In this document: positions 1 to 7,352 of the stretch, one piece after another
Layout of the letters: each line of letters opens with the position of its first letter
Position numbering within the stretch: the first letter of the stretch is position 1
Assembly (NCBI RefSeq): GCF_002157145.1
Contig: NZ_CP021361.1
Location: forward strand, 3,155,001-3,219,000
DNA length: 64,000 nt
From: Acidovorax carolinensis
Lineage (GTDB): Bacteria > Pseudomonadota > Gammaproteobacteria > Burkholderiales > Burkholderiaceae_C
Direction: 5' to 3'
Position numbers and translations under genes: made by a program
Notes under the pieces: model-generated
Told to the model about the DNA's origin: nothing
The model's input: the letters and a program-made list of their open reading frames with translations, nothing else
The model's database searches: none

Positions 1-177
1 GAAGGCAAGAGCATCCTGGAACCCATCAAGGGCAAGCTGGCCGACACGCTGGTGGAGATGGAGCAGGACGTGCAAAGCTCCATCAGCTATGCCGGCGGCA
101 CCCGGCTGATGGATGTGCGCAAGGTCAACTACGTTATTTTGGGTGGCGACAACGCGGGTGAACACCTGCTGATGTAG
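1..177 (+). CDS. guaC: GMP reductase, C-terminal fragment
   Basis: This is the last 58 codons of a gene that begins before the window. The tail contains QSSISYAGG followed by a VNYVI segment, which matches the C-terminus of the Bacillus-type GMP reductase branch of the IMPDH/GMPR family. That enzyme converts GMP to IMP with NADPH in purine salvage and acts in the cytoplasm. The catalytic cysteine loop lies outside the window, so IMPDH-like relatives cannot be fully excluded, but the SSISYAGG motif favours GMP reductase. The gene ends with TAG and is followed by about 180 bp before the next probable start codon. Confidence 0.75.
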   Translation, partial: EGKSILEPIKGKLADTLVEMEQDVQSSISYAGGTRLMDVRKVNYVILGGDNAGEHLLM

Positions 178-358
178 GCCACGCGCTCCGCGGCGTGTGC
201 GCGGTCAGGCCCACATCGGCGGGGCAAAGGCATGGCGCACTTCCTTGGTGCGTGCCACCATCCCGGCATGGTCGGCACGCTGCAAGCTCGCTGACAGGGA
301 GCAGCAGCGAAAAAAGACCATGATGATGGCAAAGAAAACCGCTGCCAAGGATGCGCCC

Positions 359-1252
359 ATGACCACCACCACCACTACACCAGTTCGCATTGCTGTCCTT
401 GGCATTGGCATGATGGGCCTGCCCATGGCCCGGCGCCTGTGCGCGGCGGGCCACGAGGTGCACGCCTGGAATCGCACCCGCGCCAAGGCCGATCCGCTGG
501 CATCCCTGGGCGCCACGGTGCACGACACCCCCACGGAAACGGTTCGCAACGCCGACTTTGTCATCAGCCTGCTGGAAAGCGGCCCTGTGGTCGACCAGGT
601 GCTGTTCGGACTGGGCACGGCACAGGCCATGCGGGCTGGCGCCCTGTTCATCGACATGGCCTCCATACAACCTCGAGAAGCACGCGACCACGCAGCCCGC
701 CTGGATGAGATGGGGTTGGCCCATCTGGATGCACCGGTCTCCGGCGGCACGGTGGGCGCTGAAAACGGCACGCTGGCCATCATGGCGGGCGGCCGGGCGC
801 AAGACTTTGCGCGTGCCCAGCCCATCTTCGCCAATTTTGGCCGCGCCACCCATGTAGGCCCTCACGGCGCTGGCCAGCTGGCCAAGCTGGCCAACCAGAT
901 GATCGTGGGCATCACCATTGGCGCGGTGGCAGAGGCGCTGCTCTTTGCCGCCAAGGGCGGTGCCGACATGGCCAAGGTGCGCGAAGCCATCAGCGGCGGC
1001 TTTGCCGACAGCCGGATTCTGCAACTGCACGGCCAACGCATGGTGGACCGCGACTTTGCTCCCAGGGGCCGCATGACGGTGCAACTTAAGGATCTGGACA
1101 ACGCCCTGGTCACCGCCCAGGAAATCGGCTTCGATGCGCCCATCACCACGCTTTTCGAAGCGCTGTACAAAGATGGCGTCGAGCACGGACTGGGCCAGTT
1201 GGACCACAGCGGCCTGTTTGTGGAGCTGGCCAGCCGCAATGCAATGCAATAA
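359..1252 (+). CDS. NAD(P)-dependent beta-hydroxyacid dehydrogenase (3-hydroxyisobutyrate dehydrogenase/GarR family)
   Basis: A 297-residue cytoplasmic oxidoreductase. The N-terminal Rossmann fold starts at once with the dinucleotide motif GIGMMG, followed by the family substrate-binding signature DAPVSGG near residue 125 and the GQLAKLANQ segment holding the expected catalytic lysine. Length and motifs fit 3-hydroxyisobutyrate dehydrogenase or tartronate semialdehyde reductase; the exact substrate cannot be told from sequence. I chose ATG 359 because an AAGGA box lies seven bases upstream. The frame stays open upstream with ATGs at 320, 323 and 326, but that extension is low in complexity and absent from the family. 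Confidence 0.85.
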   Translation: MTTTTTTPVRIAVLGIGMMGLPMARRLCAAGHEVHAWNRTRAKADPLASLGATVHDTPTETVRNADFVISLLESGPVVDQVLFGLGTAQAMRAGALFIDMASIQPREARDHAARLDEMGLAHLDAPVSGGTVGAENGTLAIMAGGRAQDFARAQPIFANFGRATHVGPHGAGQLAKLANQMIVGITIGAVAEALLFAAKGGADMAKVREAISGGFADSRILQLHGQRMVDRDFAPRGRMTVQLKDLDNALVTAQEIGFDAPITTLFEALYKDGVEHGLGQLDHSGLFVELASRNAMQ

Positions 1253-1265
1253 TTTTCGCGCTGCC

Positions 1266-1295
1266 TTGCCAACATCAGAAAAACTGGTGCATAAT
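1266..1295 (+). promoter_or_regulatory. Probable promoter of the tRNA-Lys gene
   Basis: TTGCCA at 1266-1271 and CATAAT at 1290-1295 are separated by 18 bp and sit about 40 bp upstream of the mature tRNA. Spacing and match to the sigma-70 consensus are good. Confidence 0.5.
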
Positions 1296-1333
1296 TCGAG
1301 GCTCAGCAGCAATGCTGACAGATTAAAAAGTTT

Positions 1334-1409
1334 GGGTTCTTAGCTCAGTTGGTAGAGCAGCGGACTCTTAATCCGTAGGTCGAGTGTTCGAGTCACTCAG
1401 GACCCACCA
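1334..1409 (+). tRNA. tRNA-Lys (anticodon CTT)
   Basis: A 76-nt cloverleaf with encoded CCA. The acceptor GGGTTCT pairs with AGGACCC, the D-arm has TAGCTCAGTTGGTAGAGC, the anticodon arm GCGGA-CTCTTAA-TCCGT gives anticodon CTT reading AAG, and the T-arm loop is GTTCGAGTC. The last 49 bases plus one more form the attachment core of the integrated element, so the tRNA stays complete after integration. Confidence 0.95.
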
Positions 1410-1410
1410 A
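1361..1410 (+). repeat. attL: 50-bp attachment core inside tRNA-Lys
   Basis: Identical over 50 bp to 10270-10319. It covers the anticodon loop, variable region, T-arm and CCA of the tRNA plus one base. The flanking bases differ (G here, T at the right copy on the left side; G and A on the right side). Confidence 0.9.
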
Positions 1411-1431
1411 GCTAGCCCGCACGGGCGCACG

Positions 1432-1465
1432 AAACCCTGCTATCAAACCGGTAGCAGGGTTTTTT
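1432..1465 (+). terminator. Rho-independent terminator brought by the element
   Basis: Stem ACCCTGCTA/TAGCAGGGT with a nine-base loop, followed by six T. It lies just inside the element, 23 bp after the tRNA, and presumably ends the tRNA transcript now that the original terminator has been moved to beyond 10320. Confidence 0.8.
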
Positions 1466-1486
1466 GTTTTGGGTTTTCTCCCGTGC

Positions 1487-1507
1487 GATGTAAGGGCGGA
1501 TGTAAGC
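1487..1507 (+). repeat. Left integrase arm-type sites
   Basis: Two direct copies of GATGTAAG, 12 bp apart, form a 21-bp block that is repeated identically at 10120-10140. It lies 77 bp inside the left attachment core, as expected for tyrosine-integrase arm sites. The binding role is inferred from position and repetition. Confidence 0.6.
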
Positions 1508-1540
1508 CGATTTCGGGAATCGAGCCCCGGCACCAGGCAA

Positions 1541-1564
1541 AAGAAAAGCCCCACAGACGGGGCT
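1541..1564 (-). terminator. Terminator of the element's long minus-strand operon
   Basis: Stem AGCCCC/GGGGCT with a six-base loop at 1547-1564. On the minus strand it is followed by TTTTCTTTT. It lies 60 bp after the stop of the terminase-like gene, the last gene of the operon. Confidence 0.65.
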
Positions 1565-1624
1565 GGGTGTTGGGCTCAGGGTTATGTCAGCCGGGCGGCT
1601 CACTTGCGGCCCGTGTCGCTTCGC

Positions 1625-2122
1625 TCATGACGGCCCACCGCCTGGGACAAAGATGATTTCGCCACAGGCAACGGAGTACAGGAATTGCCCGGCGTCCTGC
1701 GCATCTTCGTCGGTCATCTTTTCGCCCGTGTCTTTTCCCTCTTCCGGTATCAGCGCCAGGACTGGGGCAAGCAAGGTTTTCATGACCTCAAGGTCAAGCC
1801 CCACGGCATCGCGCAGTTCGGGCGGCACGGCGGCCAGCGCGGCGCGCAGGGTCGGGGCGAATATGTCAAGCGGCAGGCCAGCCCCCAGCAGCGCGGCAGC
1901 GCCCCGCATACAGGCTTGTGCATGTGCCAGGTGGTCGCGTGTGGCTGCGGTGGTGCGGCGCGGCTCTGGCTTGCGCATGGCGATGTTCAAGTGCTTTTCA
2001 CGCCAGGCGCGCACGGCTTCAATCGAAGTCATGGGACAGCCTTGCTTTTTCATCTTGGTCATGGCGGGGGAGGACAAGCCCAGCGCGCGGCCTATGGCGT
2101 TCTGTGAAGGTGGTTTGGTCAT
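1625..2122 (-). CDS. Nu1-like helix-turn-helix protein, possible small terminase subunit
   Basis: A 165-residue protein and the last gene of the element's minus-strand series. Residues 5-45 (NAIGRALGLSSPAMTKMKKQ, then a segment ending AVRAWREKHLN) look like the winged-helix DNA-binding domain of Nu1-type phage DNA-packaging proteins. The rest is helical and acidic toward the end, which would suit assembly with other subunits. Satellites of the PICI type often place their own small terminase at this end of the island to redirect packaging. The domain resemblance is weak, so a transcription regulator is the main alternative. An inverted-repeat region that could be a packaging site lies immediately upstream. 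Confidence 0.4.
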   Translation of the reverse strand: MTKPPSQNAIGRALGLSSPAMTKMKKQGCPMTSIEAVRAWREKHLNIAMRKPEPRRTTAATRDHLAHAQACMRGAAALLGAGLPLDIFAPTLRAALAAVPPELRDAVGLDLEVMKTLLAPVLALIPEEGKDTGEKMTDEDAQDAGQFLYSVACGEIIFVPGGGPS

Positions 2123-2206
2123 GTGCGGCGCATCCTCAATTACGAACGGTTATCACTTACTGCTAACCAATTGAAAAAATCTACTAACTAGGGTGGGGTC
2201 GGGGCA

Positions 2207-2284
2207 CGAATTACCCGCATCGGTCAAGGCCAAAAGGGACCCGCATTGGGGTCCTCCCCGGCCCCTCGCAGCGCGGGTAATTCG
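2207..2284. repeat. Perfect 12-bp inverted repeat with inner hairpin (possible packaging or regulatory site)
   Basis: CGAATTACCCGC at 2207-2218 and GCGGGTAATTCG at 2273-2284 are exact reverse complements around a 54-bp spacer. The spacer itself contains GGACCC and GGGTCC. The block sits in the 260-bp gap between the nuclease gene and the terminase-like gene. No open frame in the gap looks real. A role in DNA packaging or operon control is inference. Confidence 0.5.
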
Positions 2285-2383
2285 AGCCACGGTGTCGGGC
2301 TGTTTCGCAAACTTTCCCTAGGGGGTTAAGTAGTAGCCCCCAGCGTGCCAGGTGCGGCAGTGGCTGGGGGCTGGCGCGGATGG

Positions 2384-2785
2384 TCAGGTCGCGGCAAGGC
2401 CACGCACCATGCGCCACCACGTCAAGGGGTCGCCGGTCAGGGTGTCAACAAAGCCAGGCGGCAAGGGCTGCGGCCTGGGGGACTGGTGCAAACCAGCAGG
2501 CCACACCACGCGCCAGTCTGCCCGGTCTGCCCGGTAGAACAATGCCGGTAGCGCATTGGTGCGGCGGCTCTGTTCCACGGCCTGCCCCCACCATTGCGCC
2601 ACCAGGGCGGGCGGTGCGGCCTTGTAGCGCTTGGCTTCGATTGACCAGCCCGGCACGCCCACCAGGTCGTCGTCTCCGTCATGCTGGCGCACCCTGCGGC
2701 GCACATCGTGGCCGGTCAGGTCTGCCAGCAGGCGGGCCAGCTCACGTTCACCGGCCTTGCCTTTGTTGCGACTCAGTCCTGCCAT
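2384..2785 (-). CDS. Putative PDDEXK-family nuclease (phage Holliday-junction-resolvase-like)
   Basis: A 133-residue protein. An N-terminal basic GLSRNKGKAGERELARLL segment holds a conserved glutamate, followed by a DDDLVGVPG segment and SIEAKRY, which together reproduce the E...D...ExK core of PDDEXK nucleases. Such small proteins are common beside replication genes in phages and satellites and may cut branched or terminal DNA. The chosen ATG at 2785 overlaps the end of the upstream exonuclease gene by 13 bp; the frame runs open 27 codons further but only inside that gene. Substrate unknown. Confidence 0.6.
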   Translation of the reverse strand: MAGLSRNKGKAGERELARLLADLTGHDVRRRVRQHDGDDDLVGVPGWSIEAKRYKAAPPALVAQWWGQAVEQSRRTNALPALFYRADRADWRVVWPAGLHQSPRPQPLPPGFVDTLTGDPLTWWRMVRGLAAT

Positions 2786-3486
2786 GTGCCACCCCCGTTC
2801 AAGCGGTGCCACACATCGGCAGTCGCCACAGCATCGCGCAGGTTGTAGGCGGCGATTTCCTCGCACCGGCCAGCCTGCCAGGCGTCGTACACGCCAGCCC
2901 CATCAATGCCCCCATCCTTGGGGCTTGGGATGCCCAGCGCACGGCATAGGGCGTCAAGGCTTACCCGGTTGCCATACCCTGCCCACGTCAACATCGTGTC
3001 GCCGTAGTCCTTGCCAGCGCGGGCCGATGGTGCGGGCACCTTGAACGGCAGGCGCACCCGGTTGACGACGCAGCGCCTCCACAAAAACCCAAGGTCGAAG
3101 GCGGCGTTGTGGGCAATCAGGTACGGGTCTTGGGCATAGTTGAACCCATCGGCCACGGCGCGGGCATCGTCATCAATCCACCGGCCCACCTGTTCACCAA
3201 AGGCGGCCAGCAATGCGGCCTCGCTCTCGCCCTGGGGGCGGCAGTGCACCCACTCACGGCCATCGCCAGTGACGGCGGCAATGCTCACGATTTCACCGGC
3301 CAGGCCACCGTCAAGACTTTGGCGGCGGTAAGCTTCCTCGGTTGCGGTGTCGGCTTCGGTGTCCCACCAGGCGGCGATGCTCTCGGGTTTCTTCAAAGTG
3401 CCGGGCGGCTTGATGCTGGCGCGGGCCTGCGCTTTGGCGTCCGGGTGCTGGCTGGGGATGGTTTCAATATCGAAAATCAATTGCAT
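2773..3486 (-). CDS. 3'-5' exonuclease of the PolB-exonuclease-like family
   Basis: A 237-residue protein with the three metal-binding motifs of DnaQ-fold exonucleases: FDIETIP at residues 5-11 (motif I, D and E), HNAAFDLGFL near residue 126 (motif II) and the YNLRDAVATADVW segment near residue 214 (motif III). The arrangement fits the stand-alone family related to the proofreading domain of DNA polymerase B. It lies in the replication block of the element, between the SSB-like gene and the nuclease gene, and probably trims or proofreads DNA during element replication. The start codon lies 9 bp after the SSB-like stop. Confidence 0.75.
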   Translation of the reverse strand: MQLIFDIETIPSQHPDAKAQARASIKPPGTLKKPESIAAWWDTEADTATEEAYRRQSLDGGLAGEIVSIAAVTGDGREWVHCRPQGESEAALLAAFGEQVGRWIDDDARAVADGFNYAQDPYLIAHNAAFDLGFLWRRCVVNRVRLPFKVPAPSARAGKDYGDTMLTWAGYGNRVSLDALCRALGIPSPKDGGIDGAGVYDAWQAGRCEEIAAYNLRDAVATADVWHRLNGGGTWQD

Positions 3487-3495
3487 GGTGTCCCC

Positions 3496-4569
3496 TTAAA
3501 ACGGCACGTCATCTGCCATGTCATCAAACCCACTGCCAGCAGCGCCAGCGGGCGGGGCGATAGCGGCGGGTGCTGGCGCTGCTGGAGCATGTCCTGCGGC
3601 GGCCAGTTGCACGGTCTTGGGCGGGTTGGCTTTGGCGAACTCGGGTGCCTCGGCTATCTGCGCTTGCAGGCGTGAACTGAGCCCGGCAAACGCTTGCCAG
3701 TCGGGGGCGTCAAGGTCGAAGGAAACCAGCGGCACCGCACCAGGCGCAGCGGCAAAGCCTTTGGGCAGCTTCATGCAGCTACTCAGGTTTGCATACACGC
3801 GGTCGCCTTTTTCTTGGTGCACGATGCCCAGCAAGCAAGGGATGCCCAGCAGGGTTTTCAGGTCGAAGGCTTTCAGTTCTTCGGCAGTGAATGGGCGGCC
3901 CCGCCATGCCTCCAGAAACTTGCGCAGCCCGGCCTTTGGGTGAAGGCTGGCAGTGAATCGCTTGCTCACAATGTGCGGGCTTCCATCGTCGCGGCGGTTG
4001 TCGCTGTCGGTGATTTCGAAGCTCACCAGAATTTTGCGGGCGGCCTTGGTCTCGCCCTCATAGGTTGCAGTCTGGGTGCCCAAGTCAATCAACGCGCAGC
4101 AGCGGGCGGGGAAGGTGCCAGCCTCGGGCGGGGTGTAGGTGCCGGTCGCACCCTCGGAAACGGTCAGTGCCATGTCATGGCCTTTCAAAATTGGTTGAAC
4201 GGGTTGCGGCGGTTCGGTCGCAGTCGGTCTTGCTTCGGTCTGGGTCGGTCTTGGTGTTGGGACTGGCGCAGGTGGTGGGCCTTGGGCACTGGGCAGCAGC
4301 CGCGCAAAGCCTGGGCAGTGCTGGGGCATGGCCTTGATGCCTGCGGCCACCTCGGGGGCTCTGAGCCCTGCGGCCTGCCAGTTCAGGCAGCGCCCGCGCT
4401 GTGCCAGGTGCTGGCAGTCAGGGCACACCACGCGGGCGTCGAAGGGGTCTTTTCCGGGTCTCCGTTTTTGCCCTCCGTTCTCCTCCTCCCCTATATAAGG
4501 GGAGGGGAGGATTTCGGCGTCGAACCTCTCCGAAAACGGAGAAAACGGAGGATTTCGGCGTGTGGTCAT
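3496..4569 (-). CDS. Zinc-motif plus SSB-like single-stranded DNA-binding protein
   Basis: A 357-residue protein beginning at an ATG that overlaps the helicase stop codon as ATGA, the hallmark of coupled translation. Residues 40-90 contain CPDCQHLAQRGRC and a later MPQHCPGF, giving a possible four-cysteine zinc site, followed by a Pro/Thr-rich linker. From about residue 133 (MALTVSEGATGTYTPPEAG) the protein looks like phage OB-fold DNA-binding proteins, ending in an acidic DDMADDVPF tail much like the SSB tail that recruits partners. A second ATG at 4173, preceded by GAAAGG, could give a separate 225-residue SSB-only product from the same frame. No homology search was possible. Confidence 0.6.
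   Translation of the reverse strand: MTTRRNPPFSPFSERFDAEILPSPYIGEEENGGQKRRPGKDPFDARVVCPDCQHLAQRGRCLNWQAAGLRAPEVAAGIKAMPQHCPGFARLLPSAQGPPPAPVPTPRPTQTEARPTATEPPQPVQPILKGHDMALTVSEGATGTYTPPEAGTFPARCCALIDLGTQTATYEGETKAARKILVSFEITDSDNRRDDGSPHIVSKRFTASLHPKAGLRKFLEAWRGRPFTAEELKAFDLKTLLGIPCLLGIVHQEKGDRVYANLSSCMKLPKGFAAAPGAVPLVSFDLDAPDWQAFAGLSSRLQAQIAEAPEFAKANPPKTVQLAAAGHAPAAPAPAAIAPPAGAAGSGFDDMADDVPF
4493..4561. repeat. Direct repeats and palindrome within the start of the SSB-like gene
   Basis: A 15-bp sequence, GGAGGATTTCGGCGT, occurs at 4506-4520 and 4547-4561. Between them are two AAAACGGAG-like units, and just outside is CCTCCCC-TATATAA-GGGGAGG. This is unusually AT-containing and repetitive for the element. 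It could be an iteron-like origin or simply a repetitive linker; it encodes the low-complexity N-terminus. Confidence 0.45.
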
Positions 4570-6533
4570 ACCAGCCATAACCACCCCTCATGCAGTCCCA
4601 AAACACCACGGGCGACAAGCCCCGTGACGGCATCGCGGGCGCGGCTGGTGCGCTTGTCGGTGGGGCAGGTCAGCTTTGCAGCACCAGCACTCAGGGCTGC
4701 ATCCAATGCGATGCACGGGCGCAGCGGTGGGGCTCCCGGTTTGCCCACGCGGCCATCCTTGAACAGGGGGCGAAGGGAATCCAGCACCAGGCGCTGATTA
4801 CCACCCTGGGGCAGCTTCACGGCGCGTACGTCCTGGGCTGCGGTGTCTCGCATGACCACGCAGCTTGTGATTTCGTCGCCGGTCGGCTCAGTGCCCAGAA
4901 CCTCCACATGCAGCTTGAACGGGTGCGCCTCTCCGTCCTGCCCGTCCTTGGATTTCGCCACCTTCCATTCCCGGCGGTCGCCTTCGCGTGAAACTTCGAT
5001 GGCGGCATCCATCGCAGCGAAGAGCGAACTGTGCCCACGCAAGCCCCGTGCACTGTCCTTGCCCGTGTGGTGCACCAGCAGCACCAGGCCACGGGTCAGC
5101 ATTTGCAGCAGCTTCGCGGCCTCCAACACCTCGCCCATGTCCTTGCTGGCGTTTTCGTCGGCAGTGGGGGCGGCGCGGTTCAAGGTATCCACCACCACCA
5201 CGGCACCAGCAGGCACCACGGCGGCAAGGTCTAGCACGTCCTGCCCATCGGTCAGCTTGAACGGTTGAAGCATCATGCGCAGGCCATCGGGCAGCGCACG
5301 GCACCGGCTCACCTCCCATGCCTGGGCGCGCAGCTTAAACCCGGCTTCGCCCTCCAGCGCGGCATACACAACGGGCGCGGCCTCTACGCGGCAGTCAAAC
5401 CAGTGGCTGCCCTCGGCAATGGATGCGGCCATGTCGAAGGCCAGGAATGATTTACCGGATGCGCTCGGGCCATACAGCGCGGCAAGCCTCACGGCGGGCA
5501 GCACACCACGCACACGCCACGCCAGCGGGGGCAGGTCACGCAGTTCATCAGCTCCCAGCAGCTTGTAACGGGGCTCAGGCTTGGGCGGCTCTGTCGCAGC
5601 CTCCAGCAGCCCGGCCAGTACATCGTGCCCGGCACGCTGCGCCAGGTCGTTTGCGTCGAAGTTCTGCGCCTCACCCTGGGGCATGTAGGCCACGGCAGCG
5701 CCCACGGTCTGGGCAATCTTTGCGGCTTCATGTTCCTTGCCCGTGTCCGGCACCAGCACCAGCCGGGCGTCGTGGTCATGCTGGCGCAGCTCGCCAGCCA
5801 CGCGGGCCACGTTGCCCCAGCCAAAGCACACCACGGCAGCATTGCCCGTTGCCTGCCAGCAGGCCCACGCGGTGCCCACACCTTCGCACAAATACAGCGG
5901 CGCACCGGGCACCAGCGTGCCCACGGTGAAGGATGCCCCGCCCATCGGTGCACCGGGCAGATTTAGCTTATGTCCGGCACCGGGCGGCGGTATCAGTTGC
6001 AGGCTTTGCAATGCGCCATCAGTTGCAAGCGCAGGCACCACCAAAGCCCCGGCCATGCGCTGCCCGGCAATGCGCAGGGGGTCACCAGCAGGCACCACGC
6101 GCAGGGCATCCAACGGCACCCCGGCTGCGGCCTTTGCCACGATGTAGCCGTGTGCAGCGGTTGCAGCTTCGCAGCGGCTCCACACCTCGGCAGGGCTCAT
6201 GCCTGGGGCGGGCTTGCGCGGGTGCTCTGCGGCCTTTTTGGGGGCTTGCGGCGGGCGTTGCTGGGGTTTGCCTTCACCCATGCGCCACCCATGTTCAGCG
6301 GCCACGCGAAACAACGTGCCAGCCCCCACGCCCTTTCCAGACTTGAAACTGCGCCAGGTGTCACGGGCGGCGCGTTCGTCGTAGTTCCCCGCCTGGGCAC
6401 TCCAATCGTTGAACGTGTCGAAGTCAAGGCCAGCAGCTTGTGCAGCCATGCCAGCGCGCACCCATTCATCGCGGGGCAGGTCGGGCGGGATGGCTTGCAG
6501 CGCATCGCGGGCGCGGTCACTGTCTGCGGCCAT
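4566..6533 (-). CDS. Primase-helicase (PriCT/Toprim plus RepA-like AAA ATPase)
   Basis: A 655-residue replication protein. The N-terminus (RDALQAIPPDLPRDEWVRAG) fits a PriCT-2 domain. Around residues 200-320 a Toprim-like region holds LYLCEGVGTAWACW and LVLVPDTGKE. From about residue 345 comes a RecA-fold helicase with Walker A GPSASGKS, Walker B VVVVDTLNR and the LLVHHTGKDSARGLRGHS segment typical of RepA/AAA_25 hexameric helicases. It would prime and unwind the element's own DNA, making it independent of the host DnaB. ATG 6533 shares one base with the upstream stop (TGATG). The Toprim acidic pair is DTG rather than DxD, so primase activity is less certain than helicase activity. Confidence 0.8.
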   Translation of the reverse strand: MAADSDRARDALQAIPPDLPRDEWVRAGMAAQAAGLDFDTFNDWSAQAGNYDERAARDTWRSFKSGKGVGAGTLFRVAAEHGWRMGEGKPQQRPPQAPKKAAEHPRKPAPGMSPAEVWSRCEAATAAHGYIVAKAAAGVPLDALRVVPAGDPLRIAGQRMAGALVVPALATDGALQSLQLIPPPGAGHKLNLPGAPMGGASFTVGTLVPGAPLYLCEGVGTAWACWQATGNAAVVCFGWGNVARVAGELRQHDHDARLVLVPDTGKEHEAAKIAQTVGAAVAYMPQGEAQNFDANDLAQRAGHDVLAGLLEAATEPPKPEPRYKLLGADELRDLPPLAWRVRGVLPAVRLAALYGPSASGKSFLAFDMAASIAEGSHWFDCRVEAAPVVYAALEGEAGFKLRAQAWEVSRCRALPDGLRMMLQPFKLTDGQDVLDLAAVVPAGAVVVVDTLNRAAPTADENASKDMGEVLEAAKLLQMLTRGLVLLVHHTGKDSARGLRGHSSLFAAMDAAIEVSREGDRREWKVAKSKDGQDGEAHPFKLHVEVLGTEPTGDEITSCVVMRDTAAQDVRAVKLPQGGNQRLVLDSLRPLFKDGRVGKPGAPPLRPCIALDAALSAGAAKLTCPTDKRTSRARDAVTGLVARGVLGLHEGWLWLV

Positions 6534-6895
6534 CAAGCGCCACCCCCGTTCAGCGCCAGCGCCTGCGCCACATAGCGGGGGGGCAGGTGATACAGGGCAA
6601 TGATGCGGTGGGGCGCATCGTCGGTGGGGCTGGGAACTTCGATGGTTTCCACCGGCCATCCCAAGGTGCGCAGCGTGAATACCACGGCACCCAGTCGCCA
6701 GGATTGCGTGCTGCTTTCAAAGTCGGGATGGTCAATCAGGCGGCCATCCATGAGCATCCCCAGCGCACGGTCGGCAAGGGTTCCACGCTGGGGCCAGGTG
6801 GGTGCAAAGGGCGGGGGCGGCAGAAAAGAAAGCTGTTCGCCTTGAACCCCTTGCGTCGTGGTCGGTGCGGGGGCTTTACCGTTGGGGGCTGTCAT
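6533..6895 (-). CDS. Small winged-helix-like protein of unknown function
   Basis: A 120-residue protein. The first 35 residues are polar and proline-rich (SFLPPPPFAPTWPQRG); the remainder, from RALGMLMDGRLIDHPDF through WRLGAVVFTLRTLGWPVETI to PPRYVAQAL, has the helix-helix-strand pattern of a winged helix. It starts at an ATG overlapping the 27-codon mini-ORF upstream (ATGA) and its stop overlaps the helicase start (TGATG). That tight coupling suggests a replication accessory role, perhaps helicase loading or origin binding. I do not recognise a named family. Confidence 0.5.
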   Translation of the reverse strand: MTAPNGKAPAPTTTQGVQGEQLSFLPPPPFAPTWPQRGTLADRALGMLMDGRLIDHPDFESSTQSWRLGAVVFTLRTLGWPVETIEVPSPTDDAPHRIIALYHLPPRYVAQALALNGGGA

Positions 6896-6975
6896 GGGCG
6901 GCCCCCTTTGCGAAACCAGCGTGAAGGGGCTGCGCACCACAGCGCCAGCAGCAGGCGATTGATTGCGGCGGTCAT
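6892..6975 (-). CDS. 27-residue coupled mini-ORF
   Basis: A short frame starting at ATG 6975, which overlaps the stop of the AlpA-like gene as TGATG, and ending in a TGA that overlaps the next start as ATGA. The product begins MTAAINRLLLALWCAAP and ends in basic residues, so it could be a tiny hydrophobic or amphipathic peptide, or simply a leader that passes ribosomes between two genes. Both overlaps are exact, which is the main reason to list it. Confidence 0.4.
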   Translation of the reverse strand: MTAAINRLLLALWCAAPSRWFRKGGRP

Positions 6976-7232
6976 CACGCCACCCCCAATGCGGCACGGA
7001 TGCCAGCCACAGGCCAGGCCAGGCGGCCATTGATGCGCACCGGGCGCAGGCCATCGGGGAAGGTTTCAGCGCAGGCCCAGCCCCTCAGAGTCTGCGGGCG
7101 GCGCAGCAGGTAATGCGCGGCCTGCTCTGTCGGCACCGTGGGGCGGTTGACCAGTTCCAGCGGCGGGAATTGCTGGGGCTCAGATACAGCGCGGCGGGTG
7201 TCTGCGCTGTGTAGGTTGGGGCTGGGTTGCAT
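6975..7232 (-). CDS. AlpA/excisionase-like DNA-binding protein
   Basis: An 85-residue protein. The segment VPTEQAAHYLLRRPQTLRGW, followed by a short polar turn and PVRINGRLAWPVAGIRAAL, matches the helix-turn-helix plus wing of AlpA/MerR-like phage and plasmid regulators. Proteins of this kind control excision or early genes in satellites. It stands first in the tightly overlapping replication operon, behind a region of repeated CTTGTCGGC units that may be its operator. The ATG at 7232 was chosen over an in-frame TTG at 7247, which has no evident ribosome-binding site. Confidence 0.6.
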   Translation of the reverse strand: MQPSPNLHSADTRRAVSEPQQFPPLELVNRPTVPTEQAAHYLLRRPQTLRGWACAETFPDGLRPVRINGRLAWPVAGIRAALGVA

Positions 7233-7295
7233 CGCTTTGCATTCCAAAAAGTTGGGATGCGGCGATGATTTTTCGGGGGTGTATGTTTCCCCTAT

Positions 7296-7352
7296 CTTGT
7301 CGGCCCTAGCGGGCGCTTGTCGGCTCTGGTGGGCTCTTACCGGGCGCTTGTC
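7296..7352. promoter_or_regulatory. Repeated CTTGTCGGC/GGGCGCTTGTC units upstream of the AlpA-like gene
   Basis: CTTGTCGGC occurs at 7296-7304 and 7316-7324, and GGGCGCTTGTC at 7311-7321 and 7342-7352, the last inside the end of the upstream gene. The 20-bp and 31-bp spacings are close to two and three helical turns, which would suit an operator for the regulator encoded just downstream. Function is inference. Confidence 0.35.

Noticed and set aside
2211..2420. 69-aa minus-strand frame between nuclease and terminase-like genes
   Set aside because: No ribosome-binding site, biased composition, and it overlaps the inverted repeat and the nuclease end.
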